Shown here piece by piece: positions 8,388 to 17,886 of a DNA stretch of 64,000 nt; position 1 is the stretch's first letter, and every line of letters starts with the position of its first letter. Both the position numbers and the translations under genes were made by a program. Source of the DNA: DASQUK01 sp963717085 (GTDB taxonomy: Bacteria; Actinomycetota; Acidimicrobiia; Acidimicrobiales; VFJN01); contig CAVQVM010000013.1 of the NCBI GenBank assembly GCA_963717085.1, positions 62,001 through 126,000 on the forward strand. The letters are read 5' to 3'. Below the pieces are notes generated by a model that saw only the letters and a list, made by a program, of their open reading frames with translations, was not told the origin of the DNA and did not search any database.

Positions 8388-8907
8388 GCGATTCGGTTAG
8401 TCGTCGTGTCGGCGGCGATTGGGGTGCGCACAGCTTTCCATGCTGGGTTGAGGATGTCGCCGCTGGTTCGCACCAGGAGTTGGATCTGTCGTTCAGCCTT
8501 GGAGGCCGACACGATCTGCTCAACGCCGGCGAGCTTCGTCCGGCGCCGTTGCGGCGGGCCGATCAGGATCTTGTGCATGGCGAGGAGCTCGTCAATGGCG
8601 TCGAGCGTCTTGACCTGCCCCGACCGCAGCACCATGGAGGTGGTCGAAGACCCGTTCGAGGTCGGCGATCAGATGCGACGACAGGACCACGGTTCCGATC
8701 CCCCGCGGGCCCGCCAAGGACGGTGATCGTCCCCTCCGTCGGGTGGACTAGTCCGGTCGCGGAGTGCAGCAGCGTGGACTTGCCCGCCCCGTTCGGCCCG
8801 ACGAGGGCGACGATCGTGTGCGCCGGGATCGCGAAGCTGCACCGGTCGAGCGTGACCGTCTGCCCGTAACGCTTCGTGAGCCCGTCAGCGACCACCGCGT
8901 CGTTCAT
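8388..8907 (-). pseudogene. ABC transporter ATP-binding protein, internally deleted remnant
   Basis: The N-terminus is intact: VADGLTKRYGQTVTLDRCSF and Walker A GPNGAGKST, up to ITVLGGPAG. The next recognisable piece, in another frame, is GTVVLSSHLIADLERV (the H-loop), so the Q-loop, signature and Walker B (about 85 residues) have been lost. A further frame change leads to MVLRSGQVKTLDAIDELLAMHK and the C-terminal region ILIGP, ILNPAWK, after which similarity ends. The result cannot hydrolyse ATP. It overlaps the intact GntR regulator by ATGA, the arrangement of YtrA-type GntR/ABC operons, so the regulator has lost its transporter. Confidence 0.85.
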
Positions 8908-9299
8908 GCCGACTCCTCCGCCTCGAGCAGCGAGTTGATCGTGCTATCGACCACTGCCCTGATGTGCTCGGGCTCCAGACCGGCGGTACGGGCCTTGTCG
9001 ACCCAGGACTCGAGGCTCGTGCGCAGCTCGTCGAGCGTCTGCGGCGACGGGCCCGACAGCGAACGCACGACATAGGTCCCCTGGCCCGGTCTGCCCTCCA
9101 CGAGCCCTTCGTGCTCGAGCTCGCGGTATGCCTTGAGCACGGTGTTGGGGTTGACGGCCACCCCCGCGGCCACCTCGCGGACCGTCGGCAGCCGATCCCC
9201 GGGCTCGAGCCGTCCGAGACGCAACGCCTGCCTCACCTGCTCGACAAGCTGCATGTAGGTCGGGACGGCCGACGACGCACTGACATGGAAGCCGATCAT
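8904..9299 (-). CDS. GntR-family regulator (YtrA subfamily)
   Basis: The 131-residue protein has the GntR winged helix: VPTYMQLVEQVRQALRLGRL, PGDRLPTVREVAAGVAVNPN and TVLKAYRELEHEGLVEGRPGQGTYV. It is followed by only about 55 residues, which is diagnostic of the short YtrA subfamily that represses ABC transporter operons. It is translationally coupled (ATGA) to the broken ABC ATPase gene. The likely operator TTGTACTACAA lies just upstream of its start, so it probably represses itself. Intact despite the loss of its downstream target. Confidence 0.93.
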   Translation of the reverse strand: MIGFHVSASSAVPTYMQLVEQVRQALRLGRLEPGDRLPTVREVAAGVAVNPNTVLKAYRELEHEGLVEGRPGQGTYVVRSLSGPSPQTLDELRTSLESWVDKARTAGLEPEHIRAVVDSTINSLLEAEESA

Positions 9300-9308
9300 C
9301 CTGCCCCA

Positions 9309-9319
9309 TTGTACTACAA
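9309..9319. promoter_or_regulatory. Likely GntR operator, TTGTACTACAA
   Basis: A perfect 11-bp palindrome sits 10 bp upstream of the GntR start. Read on the - strand it is TTGTAGTACAA and contains TACAAT, a good -10 hexamer, so binding would block the promoter. Short GntR proteins of the YtrA type are known to bind dyads upstream of their own operons. The promoter itself has only a weak -35. Confidence 0.5.
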
Positions 9320-9369
9320 CACTGAGACAATCGAGATAACCGCCGCCGGCGACGCCACGGACCGGGCGA

Positions 9370-9840
9370 TCCTGCTTGCCCCGCCGAGACGCTGCTGGCC
9401 GAGGAGGTCAAGGTGCTGCACCCTCGGAATGCTCGAATGCCTCGACCGCCCCGCGCGTCGCCTACATCCTCGGCGAGGTCTTCCAGCTCCCCAGCGAGAC
9501 CGGCGCCGCCATCTGCAACACCACGCCCGCCGCCTACCGCAAGCGTCTGTCCCGTGGACGGACCAAGGTACGCGCCTTCGTCGCCGAACACTGCGGCATC
9601 GTCAACCCCGACGCCGCCTGCCGGTGCAGCCGGCGCGTCCACGCCGCCATCCGAGCCGGCAGGATCGACCCGGCAGCACCAACGTTCGTCGGCCATCCCA
9701 CCCTCGCCTCTCCGCCACCCATAACCGCTGCAGTCGCCGAGATGGAAGACCTGCACGACGCCGCCGCCTTGTTCCGTTCGCACCCCGACTTCGCGGCGCC
9801 CGAACGCGTGACCCGCGCCGTCGTCCAGGTCAGCTCTTGA
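9370..9840 (+). pseudogene. Sigma-70 (ECF-like) factor, 5'-truncated remnant
   Basis: From about 9460 one open frame shows a sigma region 4: RVAYILGEVFQLPSETGAAI, TTPAAYRKRLSRGRTKVRAF, then the Cys-containing segment CGIVNPDAACRCSRRV found in a subgroup of actinobacterial ECF-like factors. Just upstream, pieces of the end of region 2 occur in shifted frames (ETLLAEEVKV, then CTLGMLECLDRPAR), showing at least two frameshifts. Region 2 proper and the start codon are missing. The last codons overlap the 3' end of the convergent response regulator gene. No functional product is expected. Confidence 0.75.
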
Positions 9841-10487
9841 TCCGGTCTGTTTCGTAGGCCCACATGGCCAGCTCCACGCGGTTCCGTGCGGCGAGCTTGG
9901 TCATGAGGCTTGCGATGTGCGCCTTCACGGTGCTGACGCTGATGTATAGGTCCTCGGCGATCTCGGCGTTGGTTCGGCCGCGGGCCACCGTTACGAGCAC
10001 CTGCTCTTCGCGCTCGGTGAGCGGTTCGATGGGCTGAGCCGATGGGCTTCCCGCGGGTGGACGGGAGAACGTGGCGAGGAGTCGGACGGTCACGCTCGGG
10101 GCGATGAGTGCGTCGCCGTTGGCGGCGGCGCGGGTCGCCTGGACCAGCAGCTCCGGTCCGGCGTCCTTCAGCAGGAAACCCCGGGCGCCGGCCTTGAGGG
10201 CACCGTGCACGTACTCGTCGAGGTCGAACGTTGTGACGACCACGATCGCGAGTGGGTCGTCAACGTCGGGCCCGGCGAGCTGTCGGGTGGCCTCGATGCC
10301 GTCCAGGGTGGGCATGCGTATGTCGAACAGGCACACGTCGGGGCGTAGCCGGCGAGCGAGCAGCCACCGCGTCGCGGCCGTTCGCAGCCTCGCCGACCAC
10401 GTCGATGTCGGGCTGAGCGTCGAGGATCATCTTGAGCCCGGTGCGGACGAGGTCGTGATCGTCTGCGACGAGCACTCGGATGGTCAT
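9830..10487 (-). pseudogene. Response regulator, NarL/LuxR family, frameshifted
   Basis: The start MTIRVLVADDHDLVRTGLKM and VVGEAANGRDA are in one frame; the rest (LLARRLRPDVCLFDIRMP, LLKDAGPE, and the helix-turn-helix LTEREEQVLVTVARGRTNAE...STVKAHIASLMTKL) continues in another. A single-base shift near 10370, between the DA of GRDA and LARRL, disrupts an otherwise full-length gene of about 218 codons; the phosphoacceptor Asp in CLFDIRMP lies just after it. It overlaps the kinase gene upstream by ATGA. One base decides whether this is a real mutation or a sequencing error, and everything else looks functional. Confidence 0.85.
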
Positions 10488-11647
10488 GCACCCCTACCGC
10501 TCTTTGGCAGCTCGGCATGCACCGCCCAGCCTCCGTCGCGGTTCGGACCGGCCTCGAGGGCGCCGCCGAGGAGCCTGGCTCGCTCGGCCATGCCCAGCAG
10601 CCCGAAGCCCGAGGACGAGCCGGCGTCGACTGGGCGGGCGTCACCGTCGTCCCAGACGGTGAGCCGTACGCAGTCGTCCTCGCCGGTGACGACGACATGG
10701 ACTTGGGTGGCATGACGTGCGTGTCGCAGCGCGTTCGTGACCGACTCCTGGGCCAGGCGGTAGAGCGCCGCGTCGACCGACGGAGACAGCTCGTGAAGGT
10801 CGCCCGTCAGCGTGACGTCGACATGGGGCACGTTCCCAGTGTTCCCGGCGAGCCGCTCGATGTCGGCGACACGGGGTTGGGGGGTGAGGTCGGCTTGCTC
10901 GCCCTGGCGAAGGGCGCCGACGATTGTTCGCATCTCGGTCAGCGCCCGCGACGCCTCCTTCTCGACGACGACGAGCGCGTCGAGGACGGCCTCGGGATGA
11001 GACTCCGCGACGGTGCGACCTGCCTGGGCCTGGATGGCGATGGCCGACACATGGTGAGCGACGGTGTCGTGCAGCTCGCGCGCCAGCTGCTCGCGTTCGC
11101 GGAGCTTGGCTTGGTCCCGCCCGTGGAGCCGAGCGCTGCTCCGGTACCGGAACGCCGCGCCGAGGGCCGCGGCGAACAGCAGGATCAGGGCTCCGCCCAC
11201 CACCTCGCCCACGGGGTCGCCCCGAACCGGGACGCCGACGACGGCGCCGAGCACGACCGGGCACAGCACGATCGGCAGTCCGATCGTGGCCTCGCGACCC
11301 GAGCCCCATCGGAACAGCGCGTACGGAAACAGCAGGAGGACCAGGGCCGTGGGATTCGGCCCGTCCCACGTCACGCCCGTCACGATTGCTGCGAGGTCGA
11401 CGACGGCGAATAACGGGAACACAATTGCGACCATCGCGAGCGGGTGCGTGCGCCGCCAGAGCAGCATGGGCGCCACGACGACGATCAGGATGAGGTTGAC
11501 GGGTCGCCACACCACGTCCTCTCGGGCGACCGTCTCGATCGCCGCCAGCACCACCAGCGCGGCGACGAGCACCCAGTCCCACCACAGCTGCTTCGGCGCG
11601 TTGGGCACTCGGGGTTCGGCCCACAGTGAGCGCACCGCGGCTGGCAT
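10484..11647 (-). CDS. Sensor histidine kinase (HisKA_3)
   Basis: The 387-residue protein is counted from ATG 11647 (MPAAVRSLW); an open frame extends to 11731, so a longer form is possible. Six hydrophobic helices fill roughly residues 25-175. The phosphoacceptor segment REREQLARELHDTVAHHVSA is followed by an HATPase domain with QESVTNALRHARHA, VWDDG and GFGLLGMAERARLLGG. Its partner response regulator overlaps it by ATGA but is frameshifted. It is divergent from an MMPL transporter gene with under 100 bp between the starts, so the system probably controls that transporter. Confidence 0.92.
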   Translation of the reverse strand: MPAAVRSLWAEPRVPNAPKQLWWDWVLVAALVVLAAIETVAREDVVWRPVNLILIVVVAPMLLWRRTHPLAMVAIVFPLFAVVDLAAIVTGVTWDGPNPTALVLLLFPYALFRWGSGREATIGLPIVLCPVVLGAVVGVPVRGDPVGEVVGGALILLFAAALGAAFRYRSSARLHGRDQAKLREREQLARELHDTVAHHVSAIAIQAQAGRTVAESHPEAVLDALVVVEKEASRALTEMRTIVGALRQGEQADLTPQPRVADIERLAGNTGNVPHVDVTLTGDLHELSPSVDAALYRLAQESVTNALRHARHATQVHVVVTGEDDCVRLTVWDDGDARPVDAGSSSGFGLLGMAERARLLGGALEAGPNRDGGWAVHAELPKSGRGA

Positions 11648-11730
11648 CACGGGGCAAGCGTAAATGAGCCGAGCGACCGGCGTAACGGCTGAAAGCACGA
11701 GGCTGACATCGTTCTTTCGGTCAGTCCACA

Positions 11731-14322
11731 ATGGCTGGACACCCGATGTGCCCGGGGGTCATGCATGGTGACGATCCCCGTATGCGTGCAGCGACGACGC
11801 CGAGTCCCACCAACCGTGTGCTTGTCCGCAGAGAGGACACGACACTCAGCCGCCTCGGGGGCTGGTGCTTTGATCATCGGATCGCCGCCGTCGGCGTGTG
11901 GCTGTTGGGCCTGGCCGCCGTCTTCGGCGCTGCCGGGGCCATCGGTCCGGCCTACGACGCGGTCCTCGACATCCCCGACTCCGACAGCGCGGACGGCTTC
12001 GCGGTGCTCGACGAGCACTTCCCCGCGCTCGGGGCCGGAACCCAGTCGGGAACGATCGTCTTCCGGGCCGACCAGGGCGTCGCCGACCCCGAGGTCACGG
12101 CAGCGATGGAAGAGCTGTTCGCGCTGGTGGACGCCGGGTTCCCCGACGAGGACGGCGTCCCGGAGCATCCCGGCGCCACGGTCATATCGCCCTACTCCGA
12201 GCAGGGTGAGGGTCAGATCGCCGGGCAGGGACCGTTGGCCGACGAGCTCGCCTACGCCCAGGTCAACCTGGCGGCCGACATCGATCTGACCGAGTCGGCG
12301 CTCATCGGGGAAGCCATCGCCGAGCACGCGCCCGCGATCGAGGGACTCGAGGTGTTCCCCGGCGGCGCGGCGCTCGCACCCTACGAGCCGCCGGGGTCGG
12401 AGCTGATCGGCTTGGCGTTCGCCATCTTCGTGCTGATTGTCGCGTTCGGGTCGGTCCTCGCCATGGGCCTGCCGGTCGCGGTCGCGCTGGGCGGCGTCGG
12501 AGCCGGCGTCGGCGCGACGCTGCTGCTCAGCAACGTCTACCCGATCCCCGACTTCACGCTGAGCGTGGGGGTCATGATCGGTCTCGGGGTGGGCATCGAC
12601 TACGCCCTGTTCATCGTCACCCGCTACCGCGAGGGCACGCGCGCCGGGATGTCACCGCGGGCCGCGACGCTGGCGGCGATGGACACCGCCGGCCGGGCGG
12701 TGATCTTCGCCGGGATCACGGTGGTGATCTCGCTGCTGGGCATGTTGCTGATGGGCATCCCGCTGGTGGCCGGCGTGGGGCTGGGGGCGTCGGTGACCGT
12801 GCTGTTGACGATGATCAGCTCCCTGACCCTCGTGCCGGCCCTGCTCGCTTTGGCCCAGGAGCGGATCGAGGTCACCCGGTGGCGTGGTCTCGTCGCCGCC
12901 GGCTTGGTCGCTGTCGCCTTGCTCGGGGCCGGGATCGGCTTCCCGCCGCTCGCCGCGGGTGGCGCCATCCTCGCTGCGGCGACGCTGCTGGTGAGCTTCG
13001 CCGTGCGTCCTCTGCGCCGGCAGGTGCCACGGCGCAGCGCCAAGCCCGTGCGAGACACCGCCGCCTACCGATGGAGTCGCATCATCCAGCGCAACCCGTG
13101 GCTGTGGCTCGCCGTGGGAACGGTCGCCCTGCTGACCCTGGCGTCCCCCATCCTCGGCCTACGACTCGGCGTCGCCGACGAGAGCAACCACCCGGAGGGC
13201 ACCTACACCCGCCAGGCGTACGACCTCCTGGCCGAAGGCTTCGGCGAAGGGTTCAACGGGCCGCTCCTGATCACCATGGTCCCTGGTGCCGGTACTGACG
13301 CGGGCAACTCGGCTCAGGCGGTGCAAGCGCTGCGGCAGTCGCTCGACGGGACCCCAGGGGTAGCTGCCGTCACCGAGCCGCTCGCAGATGACCCGACGGC
13401 CCCAGAAGCATTCCTCATGACGGCGATCCCGACGACGGCCCCTCAGGCCGAAGCCACGAGCGATCTCGTCACCCGGCTCCGTGACGCCGTCATTCCGGCG
13501 GCGGTCAGCGGCACAGAGGTGGAGGTCAGGGTCACCGGCACGGCCGCAGCCAACATCGACCTCACCAACTTCCTCGGTCGTCGGGTCCTGCTCTTCTTCG
13601 GGGTGGTGCTGAGCCTGTCGTTCGTGCTGCTGCTGATGGTGTTCCGTTCGCTGCTGGTCCCCCTCAAGGCGGTGATCATGAACGTGCTCGCGATGACTGC
13701 CACCTACGGCGTGGTCGTCGCCGTGTTCCAGTGGGGCTGGGGCGGGGACCTGCTCGACATCGCGGGTGCTCCCATCGAGCCGTTCATACCGCTGATCCTG
13801 TTCGCCATCGTCTTCGGCCTGTCGATGGACTACGAGGTGTTCCTGCTGTCCCGGGTACGTGAGGAGTACACCCGGACCAACGACGCCGTGGAGTCGGTGG
13901 CCGATGGCCTGGCTGCTACGGCCAGGGTGATCACTGCGGCCGCCGCCATCATGGTGGTCGTGTTCGGCTCGTTCGTCTTCGAGGACGACCGCGTCCTCAG
14001 AATGTTCGGTCTCGGCCTGGCCGTGGCCGTGCTGCTCGACGCCACCTTGATCCGCATGCTGCTGGTGCCGGCCACGATGGAGCTGCTCGGGGCCCGCAAC
14101 TGGTGGATGCCCCGGTGGCTCGACCGGCTGCTCCCCCGCCTAGGTGCCGAAGGCCCGGGCACCGGTGCCGGCTCCGATGGGCACCACGAGGCGCCGCGCG
14201 ACGAGGCCGAGACCGCCGAACCCGTGCCCGCCGGAGAACCGCGAGCTGTGCCGAGCGAAAAGCTCGTCACAGCAGTGCCGGCCCCTGTCGGGGCAGAGCT
14301 CGACCCCCAGTCAAAGACGTAG
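11731..14322 (+). CDS. MMPL-family RND transporter
   Basis: The product is up to 863 residues; ATGs at 11761 and 11782 are equally plausible starts and would shorten it by 10 or 17 residues. It shows the duplicated MMPL layout: a first helix, an extracellular domain of about 170 residues, a five-helix bundle with GLGVGIDYALFIVTRYREG, then a second helix, a second extracellular domain, and a second bundle with VFGLSMDYEVFLLSRVREEY. These paired D-Y motifs belong to the proton relay. Actinobacterial MMPL proteins export lipids, siderophores or drugs. The C-terminal 60 residues are acidic and probably cytosolic. Likely controlled by the divergent two-component genes. Confidence 0.93.
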   Translation: MAGHPMCPGVMHGDDPRMRAATTPSPTNRVLVRREDTTLSRLGGWCFDHRIAAVGVWLLGLAAVFGAAGAIGPAYDAVLDIPDSDSADGFAVLDEHFPALGAGTQSGTIVFRADQGVADPEVTAAMEELFALVDAGFPDEDGVPEHPGATVISPYSEQGEGQIAGQGPLADELAYAQVNLAADIDLTESALIGEAIAEHAPAIEGLEVFPGGAALAPYEPPGSELIGLAFAIFVLIVAFGSVLAMGLPVAVALGGVGAGVGATLLLSNVYPIPDFTLSVGVMIGLGVGIDYALFIVTRYREGTRAGMSPRAATLAAMDTAGRAVIFAGITVVISLLGMLLMGIPLVAGVGLGASVTVLLTMISSLTLVPALLALAQERIEVTRWRGLVAAGLVAVALLGAGIGFPPLAAGGAILAAATLLVSFAVRPLRRQVPRRSAKPVRDTAAYRWSRIIQRNPWLWLAVGTVALLTLASPILGLRLGVADESNHPEGTYTRQAYDLLAEGFGEGFNGPLLITMVPGAGTDAGNSAQAVQALRQSLDGTPGVAAVTEPLADDPTAPEAFLMTAIPTTAPQAEATSDLVTRLRDAVIPAAVSGTEVEVRVTGTAAANIDLTNFLGRRVLLFFGVVLSLSFVLLLMVFRSLLVPLKAVIMNVLAMTATYGVVVAVFQWGWGGDLLDIAGAPIEPFIPLILFAIVFGLSMDYEVFLLSRVREEYTRTNDAVESVADGLAATARVITAAAAIMVVVFGSFVFEDDRVLRMFGLGLAVAVLLDATLIRMLLVPATMELLGARNWWMPRWLDRLLPRLGAEGPGTGAGSDGHHEAPRDEAETAEPVPAGEPRAVPSEKLVTAVPAPVGAELDPQSKT

Positions 14323-14546
14323 TCGCGCTTCGTCGCCGCTCACCGCCGCTCATCGACATCCATACCGGCGGCCGGCGCCGTCGGCACCTCGACACTACGG
14401 CCGCAGCCGACCGATCCCCCGGCTCACCCTGCGTGTCCCATCACCGAGGCGGACCGGAGTTGTCGTTCGTTGCACCAGGCCCAGTCGCTGGCGAGCACGC
14501 GCCCTGGCCCGTGACCGCCACATCCTCATGACTCACCGAGCCGCGG

Positions 14547-15164
14547 TCAGGGACGCGAGGCGGGCCGCGCGATACGGCCTATGTCCACGCCAGCCGTGGC
14601 GACGACCGTGCGCACGAGCTCGAGTCGAGCCGCGGCGTCGAGCGTCGGCGCGTCGACGAGTACGGCCGTCAACCGCTCGATCTCGGCGATCGTGGCGTCA
14701 TCCGTGAGCCGTCCCCCCGCATCGGACTTCGTGCGTGGAGCGGCGATGCCGATCTCGGCGACGACGTGCGCGCCCTGCCACGTCAGCGTCTGTATGAGCA
14801 TCTGGCGGGCGAACGGTCCACCCGTGGTACCCGCGGACATGACGGCCACGGGCTTGGCGTACAGCTCACCCGAGCCGACGATCCAGTCGAGGGCGTTCTT
14901 GATCGTCCCGGCGAGCGCACCCGCGTACTCCGGAGCGGCGATCATGACCGCTTCCGATCTGCCGATCCGCTTGCGCCACGCGGTGACCACCGGACCGGGG
15001 TCATCGAGGGCAGCGTTGAGGGGCGGGATCCTCGCCAAGTCGGCGTAGTCGTCAATCTCGACGTCACGCCGGGAGCGCATGTACGAATGCGCCACATCGA
15101 TCGCCGCCCGGTTCGCCGAGAACGGCTGGATGCTTCCGCAAACGGTAAGCACCCGGACGCTCAT
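14547..15164 (-). CDS. NADPH-dependent FMN reductase family protein
   Basis: The 205-residue flavodoxin-like protein begins VRVLTVCGSIQPFSANRAA, with the phosphate-binding CGSxxxxSxN loop of the family. It has the second FMN contact APEYAGALAGTIKNALDWI (P-E-Y and K-N-A-L-D-W are hallmark residues) and then PVAVMSAGTTGGPFARQML. Members reduce FMN or quinones with NADPH. It is a single-gene unit, 15 bp after the small gene at 15180-15395 on the same strand, so the two may be co-transcribed. Confidence 0.9.
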   Translation of the reverse strand: MSVRVLTVCGSIQPFSANRAAIDVAHSYMRSRRDVEIDDYADLARIPPLNAALDDPGPVVTAWRKRIGRSEAVMIAAPEYAGALAGTIKNALDWIVGSGELYAKPVAVMSAGTTGGPFARQMLIQTLTWQGAHVVAEIGIAAPRTKSDAGGRLTDDATIAEIERLTAVLVDAPTLDAAARLELVRTVVATAGVDIGRIARPASRP

Positions 15165-15179
15165 CGACCGACGGCGCAG

Positions 15180-15395
15180 TCAGGCCGCGACGAGGGCCTC
15201 GTCTGCGTCGGGCCGATACACCGTCACGTCCTCCAGCAACGACAACCGGCCCAAGCCCGGGCGATCACCATCGAAGAGGTCAAGCAATACGACGCCGTCG
15301 TCGGTCACGAGCATCGCCTCGGCCGTTCGGCGCTCGCCACGCAACGTGAACTCGAAGACATCGCCTTGCTTCACGGTCTGATTGCCGTCACTCAC
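15180..15395 (-). CDS. Small hypothetical protein
   Basis: A 71-residue product is proposed from GTG 15395, which has GAGGGCA a few bases upstream; the frame stays open further upstream but without protein-like sequence. It reads VSDGNQTVKQGDVFEFTLRG and continues as a beta-rich sequence (AMLVTDDGVVLLDLFDGDRP, VTVYRPDADEAL). No membrane segment and no known domain is recognised. It precedes the FMN reductase gene by 15 bp, suggesting co-expression. Moderate confidence that it is real. Confidence 0.5.
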   Translation of the reverse strand: MSDGNQTVKQGDVFEFTLRGERRTAEAMLVTDDGVVLLDLFDGDRPGLGRLSLLEDVTVYRPDADEALVAA

Positions 15396-15753
15396 AGTCT
15401 TGCCCTCCGCATCACATTCGCTACCGACTTCAAGGCGGGTTGACCGCGGAACATTCCGACATCTACCGCAGCGTCGTGGTGACTTTGGGCACGCCGGTTC
15501 GCTGGCGATCTCCCCGGGGTGACCGCCTACCGGGGCTGGGAGACGACGGCGGATCAATGGGTTCAGGGTTGCGTAGGCACGCCGGCGGCGCGGCCGCTCT
15601 GGCCAGCGCGATCGCTCCGGAGCGTTGTGCGGTGCTCCATCGCTCGGTCCCGGCCGGCTCCAGATGCGCCGTTCGGTGCTTTCGAACTGCGCTCACCACC
15701 ATGGCGTTCTGTGTTCGCGTTCGGTCCGTGCTCGGCACGACCGACTGGGCAGG
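15396..15753. other. Gene-free stretch
   Basis: About 360 bp between the small gene and the 3' end of the luciferase-like pseudogene. Open frames exist but look like GC-rich noise; no repeat core, terminator or promoter is convincing. Confidence 0.5.
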
Positions 15754-16711
15754 TCAGGTGCCAGCGAGGCGGTTGACGACCGGCGTCACGGTCTCGATCG
15801 AGTCGTCGAACACGGTGAAGTACGAGAAGCCCCAGCGCTCCCTCGCCGCGAGGACACCTTCGCAAATCGACTCCAACGTGCCAATCCACAAGTACGGGCT
15901 GGCCAGGATGTCCTCGACACTCAGCTCAGGCAGGGACTCTCGGGCACGCTCGGCGGCGCCACGCGGATCGTCGGTCACGATCACGCGTTGGACCAGCGCC
16001 TGGAGTTCGACATCGCGCCCGCCAGACGCGGCGCGCACCAGAGTGACGTGTACATCGACCGCCTCGGGAGCGAGGCCGGCCGTCCCGGTGCGTAGCGCCA
16101 TCCGATCCTGTCGGTCCGATCCCCGACAGCGAGACAACGTCGGAACGTTCGGCGGCGACGCGGAGGATTCGGCGTCCGCTGCCCCCGACAAGGATCGGTG
16201 GCCGGGGTTGCTGGGTCGGCGCAGGCCACGCTCGGTGGCCATTGAGCCGGTAGTGCTCGCCGCTGAAGGTGACGTCGTTACCTCGGAGCAACCCGTCGAG
16301 CACCTCGATGGCCTCAGCGAGCCGCGCAACTCGTGTGGCGCCATCGTCGAAGCCGATGCCGACCGACTCGTACTCGGGCGAGCTCATCGTCGAGCCGGCA
16401 CCAAGACCGAGCTCCACGCGTCCTCCAGAGAGCGCGTCGAGCGCCAGAACCTCACGTGCGACCAGCGCAGGGTGGCGCAAGTCGTTGTTGAGCACCAGCG
16501 TCCCGATCCGCAAGGCCGAGGTCGCGTCGGCGGCGACGCCGAGGGCCGCGAACGGTGCGAGGCATCCATCGATGAGGTGGTCGGGAACGGTGAGTACCGA
16601 AAACCCCGAGTTCTCGACCAGTCGGGCCAGCGCCACCCACTCGTCATGGCCCGACCGCGCCAGGACGTGCACGCCGAATCGCAATTTCTTCACGGACGCA
16701 CAGGCTGACAC
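15754..16711 (-). pseudogene. F420-type luciferase-like (LLM) oxidoreductase, frameshifted
   Basis: The first two thirds (RFGVHVLARSGHDEWVALAR, VPDHLIDGCLAPFAALGVAA, LALDALSGGRVELGLGAG, ATRVARLAEAIEVLDGLLRG) are a classic LLM TIM-barrel fold. After ILVGGSGRRILRVAAERSDV the frame is lost near 16110. The C-terminal part continues in another frame with ELSVEDILASPYLWIGTLES and GFSYFTVFDDSIETVTPVV. Together these make a full-length protein of about 318 residues of the family annotated as F420-dependent oxidoreductases. One short indel separates the halves, so it may be a recent mutation or a sequence error. Native start may be the GTG at 16693. Confidence 0.85.
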
Positions 16712-16933
16712 GAACTGGCCCGACGATCAGGACGTCGAGAATACCGACGCGCCGTTCGGTACCCGGCGGCCGCCGCCGAGACGGTGTTCGGTAGCGGCGT
16801 TCTGTGCGGGGTCCGTGGCCGCGGATCGGCAGATGTGGGCGGTGTCAGCTCTTCACGGCGAAGAGGCGCGAGTAACTATGCCTGGTCAGCACCGGAGCCG
16901 CCGCAGACCGGGTCGGCACTTCGGGGCGGACGC

Positions 16934-17785
16934 TCAGTCGAGGCGTTTGGCAACAAGCAGGATGCGCCGGGTGTACGGACGCGTTTGGACGGTGAACATC
17001 GCTTCGGCGAGCACGCCAGCGGCGGCACGCTCACCGAGGTCGGCCACGAGAGCGTCTGCGGCGTCGACGAGTGCCTGGAAGGTGCCGTACACCCGTGAAG
17101 CCCACCCAGGGGTCTCCTCGTAGGCGTCGACCGCGAAGCCGGCTGCCTCGACGACGGGCGCGTAGTCGGAGTGCGGATCGACGCCCTGCACAGGGAGCCC
17201 GGCGACTATGGACGGGTCCACCTCGAAGCAGACGATCCCGATCCGTGCTCCGGGCCGGAGGATGCGGTGAAGCTCGGCGAGGGCGGCCCGCTTGTCGGGC
17301 GCGTACTGGAACGCCTCGATGCTGACCGCGCCATCCGCGGACGCGTCGGGAAGGCCGGTCTGCTCGAAGGTCCCCTGCTGGAACGTCGCTCGCGACGCGA
17401 GCCCTACGTGCTCAGCGCGCTGGCGGGCCGCCGCGAGACCAGCGGCCGACGGGTCGACGCCGATGAGCGTCGCCCCGGTCTGCTGAGCAGCCCACAGGCC
17501 AGGGCCGCCTGCACCGCACGCAACATCGACGAGCACGTCGTTGCCGCCGAGGCGGAGTAGCTGGAGCAGATGGCGGCCTTCGTCGACGGTGAGAAACCCG
17601 ATGTGTGCGAAATCGTCTGGGAAGTCAGCTCCATAGGCGTTGGTGGCCCAGATCTCGGTGAAGACTCTGCTGTTGGGCAGGGCGTCGTACACGGCGTCGT
17701 AGCCGTCGAGCACCGCCCGGAAGACGCCGCTGTCTGTGACGTCGTCGAGGGGACCGGCAGTGGCTTCGTCGGCGATCTCGTTCAT
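16934..17785 (-). CDS. Class I SAM-dependent methyltransferase
   Basis: The start at 17785 (MNEIADEATAGPLDDV) follows GGAAGGGTGCGAG; upstream sequence in the frame is not protein-like. The 283-residue protein has motif I VLVDVACGAGGPGLWAAQQ, acidic residue in LIGVDPSAAGL, then ADGAVSIEAFQYAPDKRAAL and LHRILRPGARIGIVCFE. The motif set resembles sarcosine/dimethylglycine- or small-molecule C/N/O-methyltransferases. It is divergent from another, unrelated-looking methyltransferase gene starting at 17887, with 100 bp between the starts. Confidence 0.9.
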   Translation of the reverse strand: MNEIADEATAGPLDDVTDSGVFRAVLDGYDAVYDALPNSRVFTEIWATNAYGADFPDDFAHIGFLTVDEGRHLLQLLRLGGNDVLVDVACGAGGPGLWAAQQTGATLIGVDPSAAGLAAARQRAEHVGLASRATFQQGTFEQTGLPDASADGAVSIEAFQYAPDKRAALAELHRILRPGARIGIVCFEVDPSIVAGLPVQGVDPHSDYAPVVEAAGFAVDAYEETPGWASRVYGTFQALVDAADALVADLGERAAAGVLAEAMFTVQTRPYTRRILLVAKRLD

Positions 17786-17886
17786 CTCGCACCCTTCCCG
17801 TATGTCGCCGCGATACTGGTCGATCAGGGACCACGGCCGCAGGCCGCACTGGCCCGACGCCAGCTCGAGATCGAGGTCCGGAGTCG

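Noticed and set aside
16821..16842. GCGGATCGGCAGATGTGGGCGG as another copy of the dispersed repeat
   Set aside because: Only 22 bases of the right end match; the core GTCAGCACAGAACG is absent on that strand.
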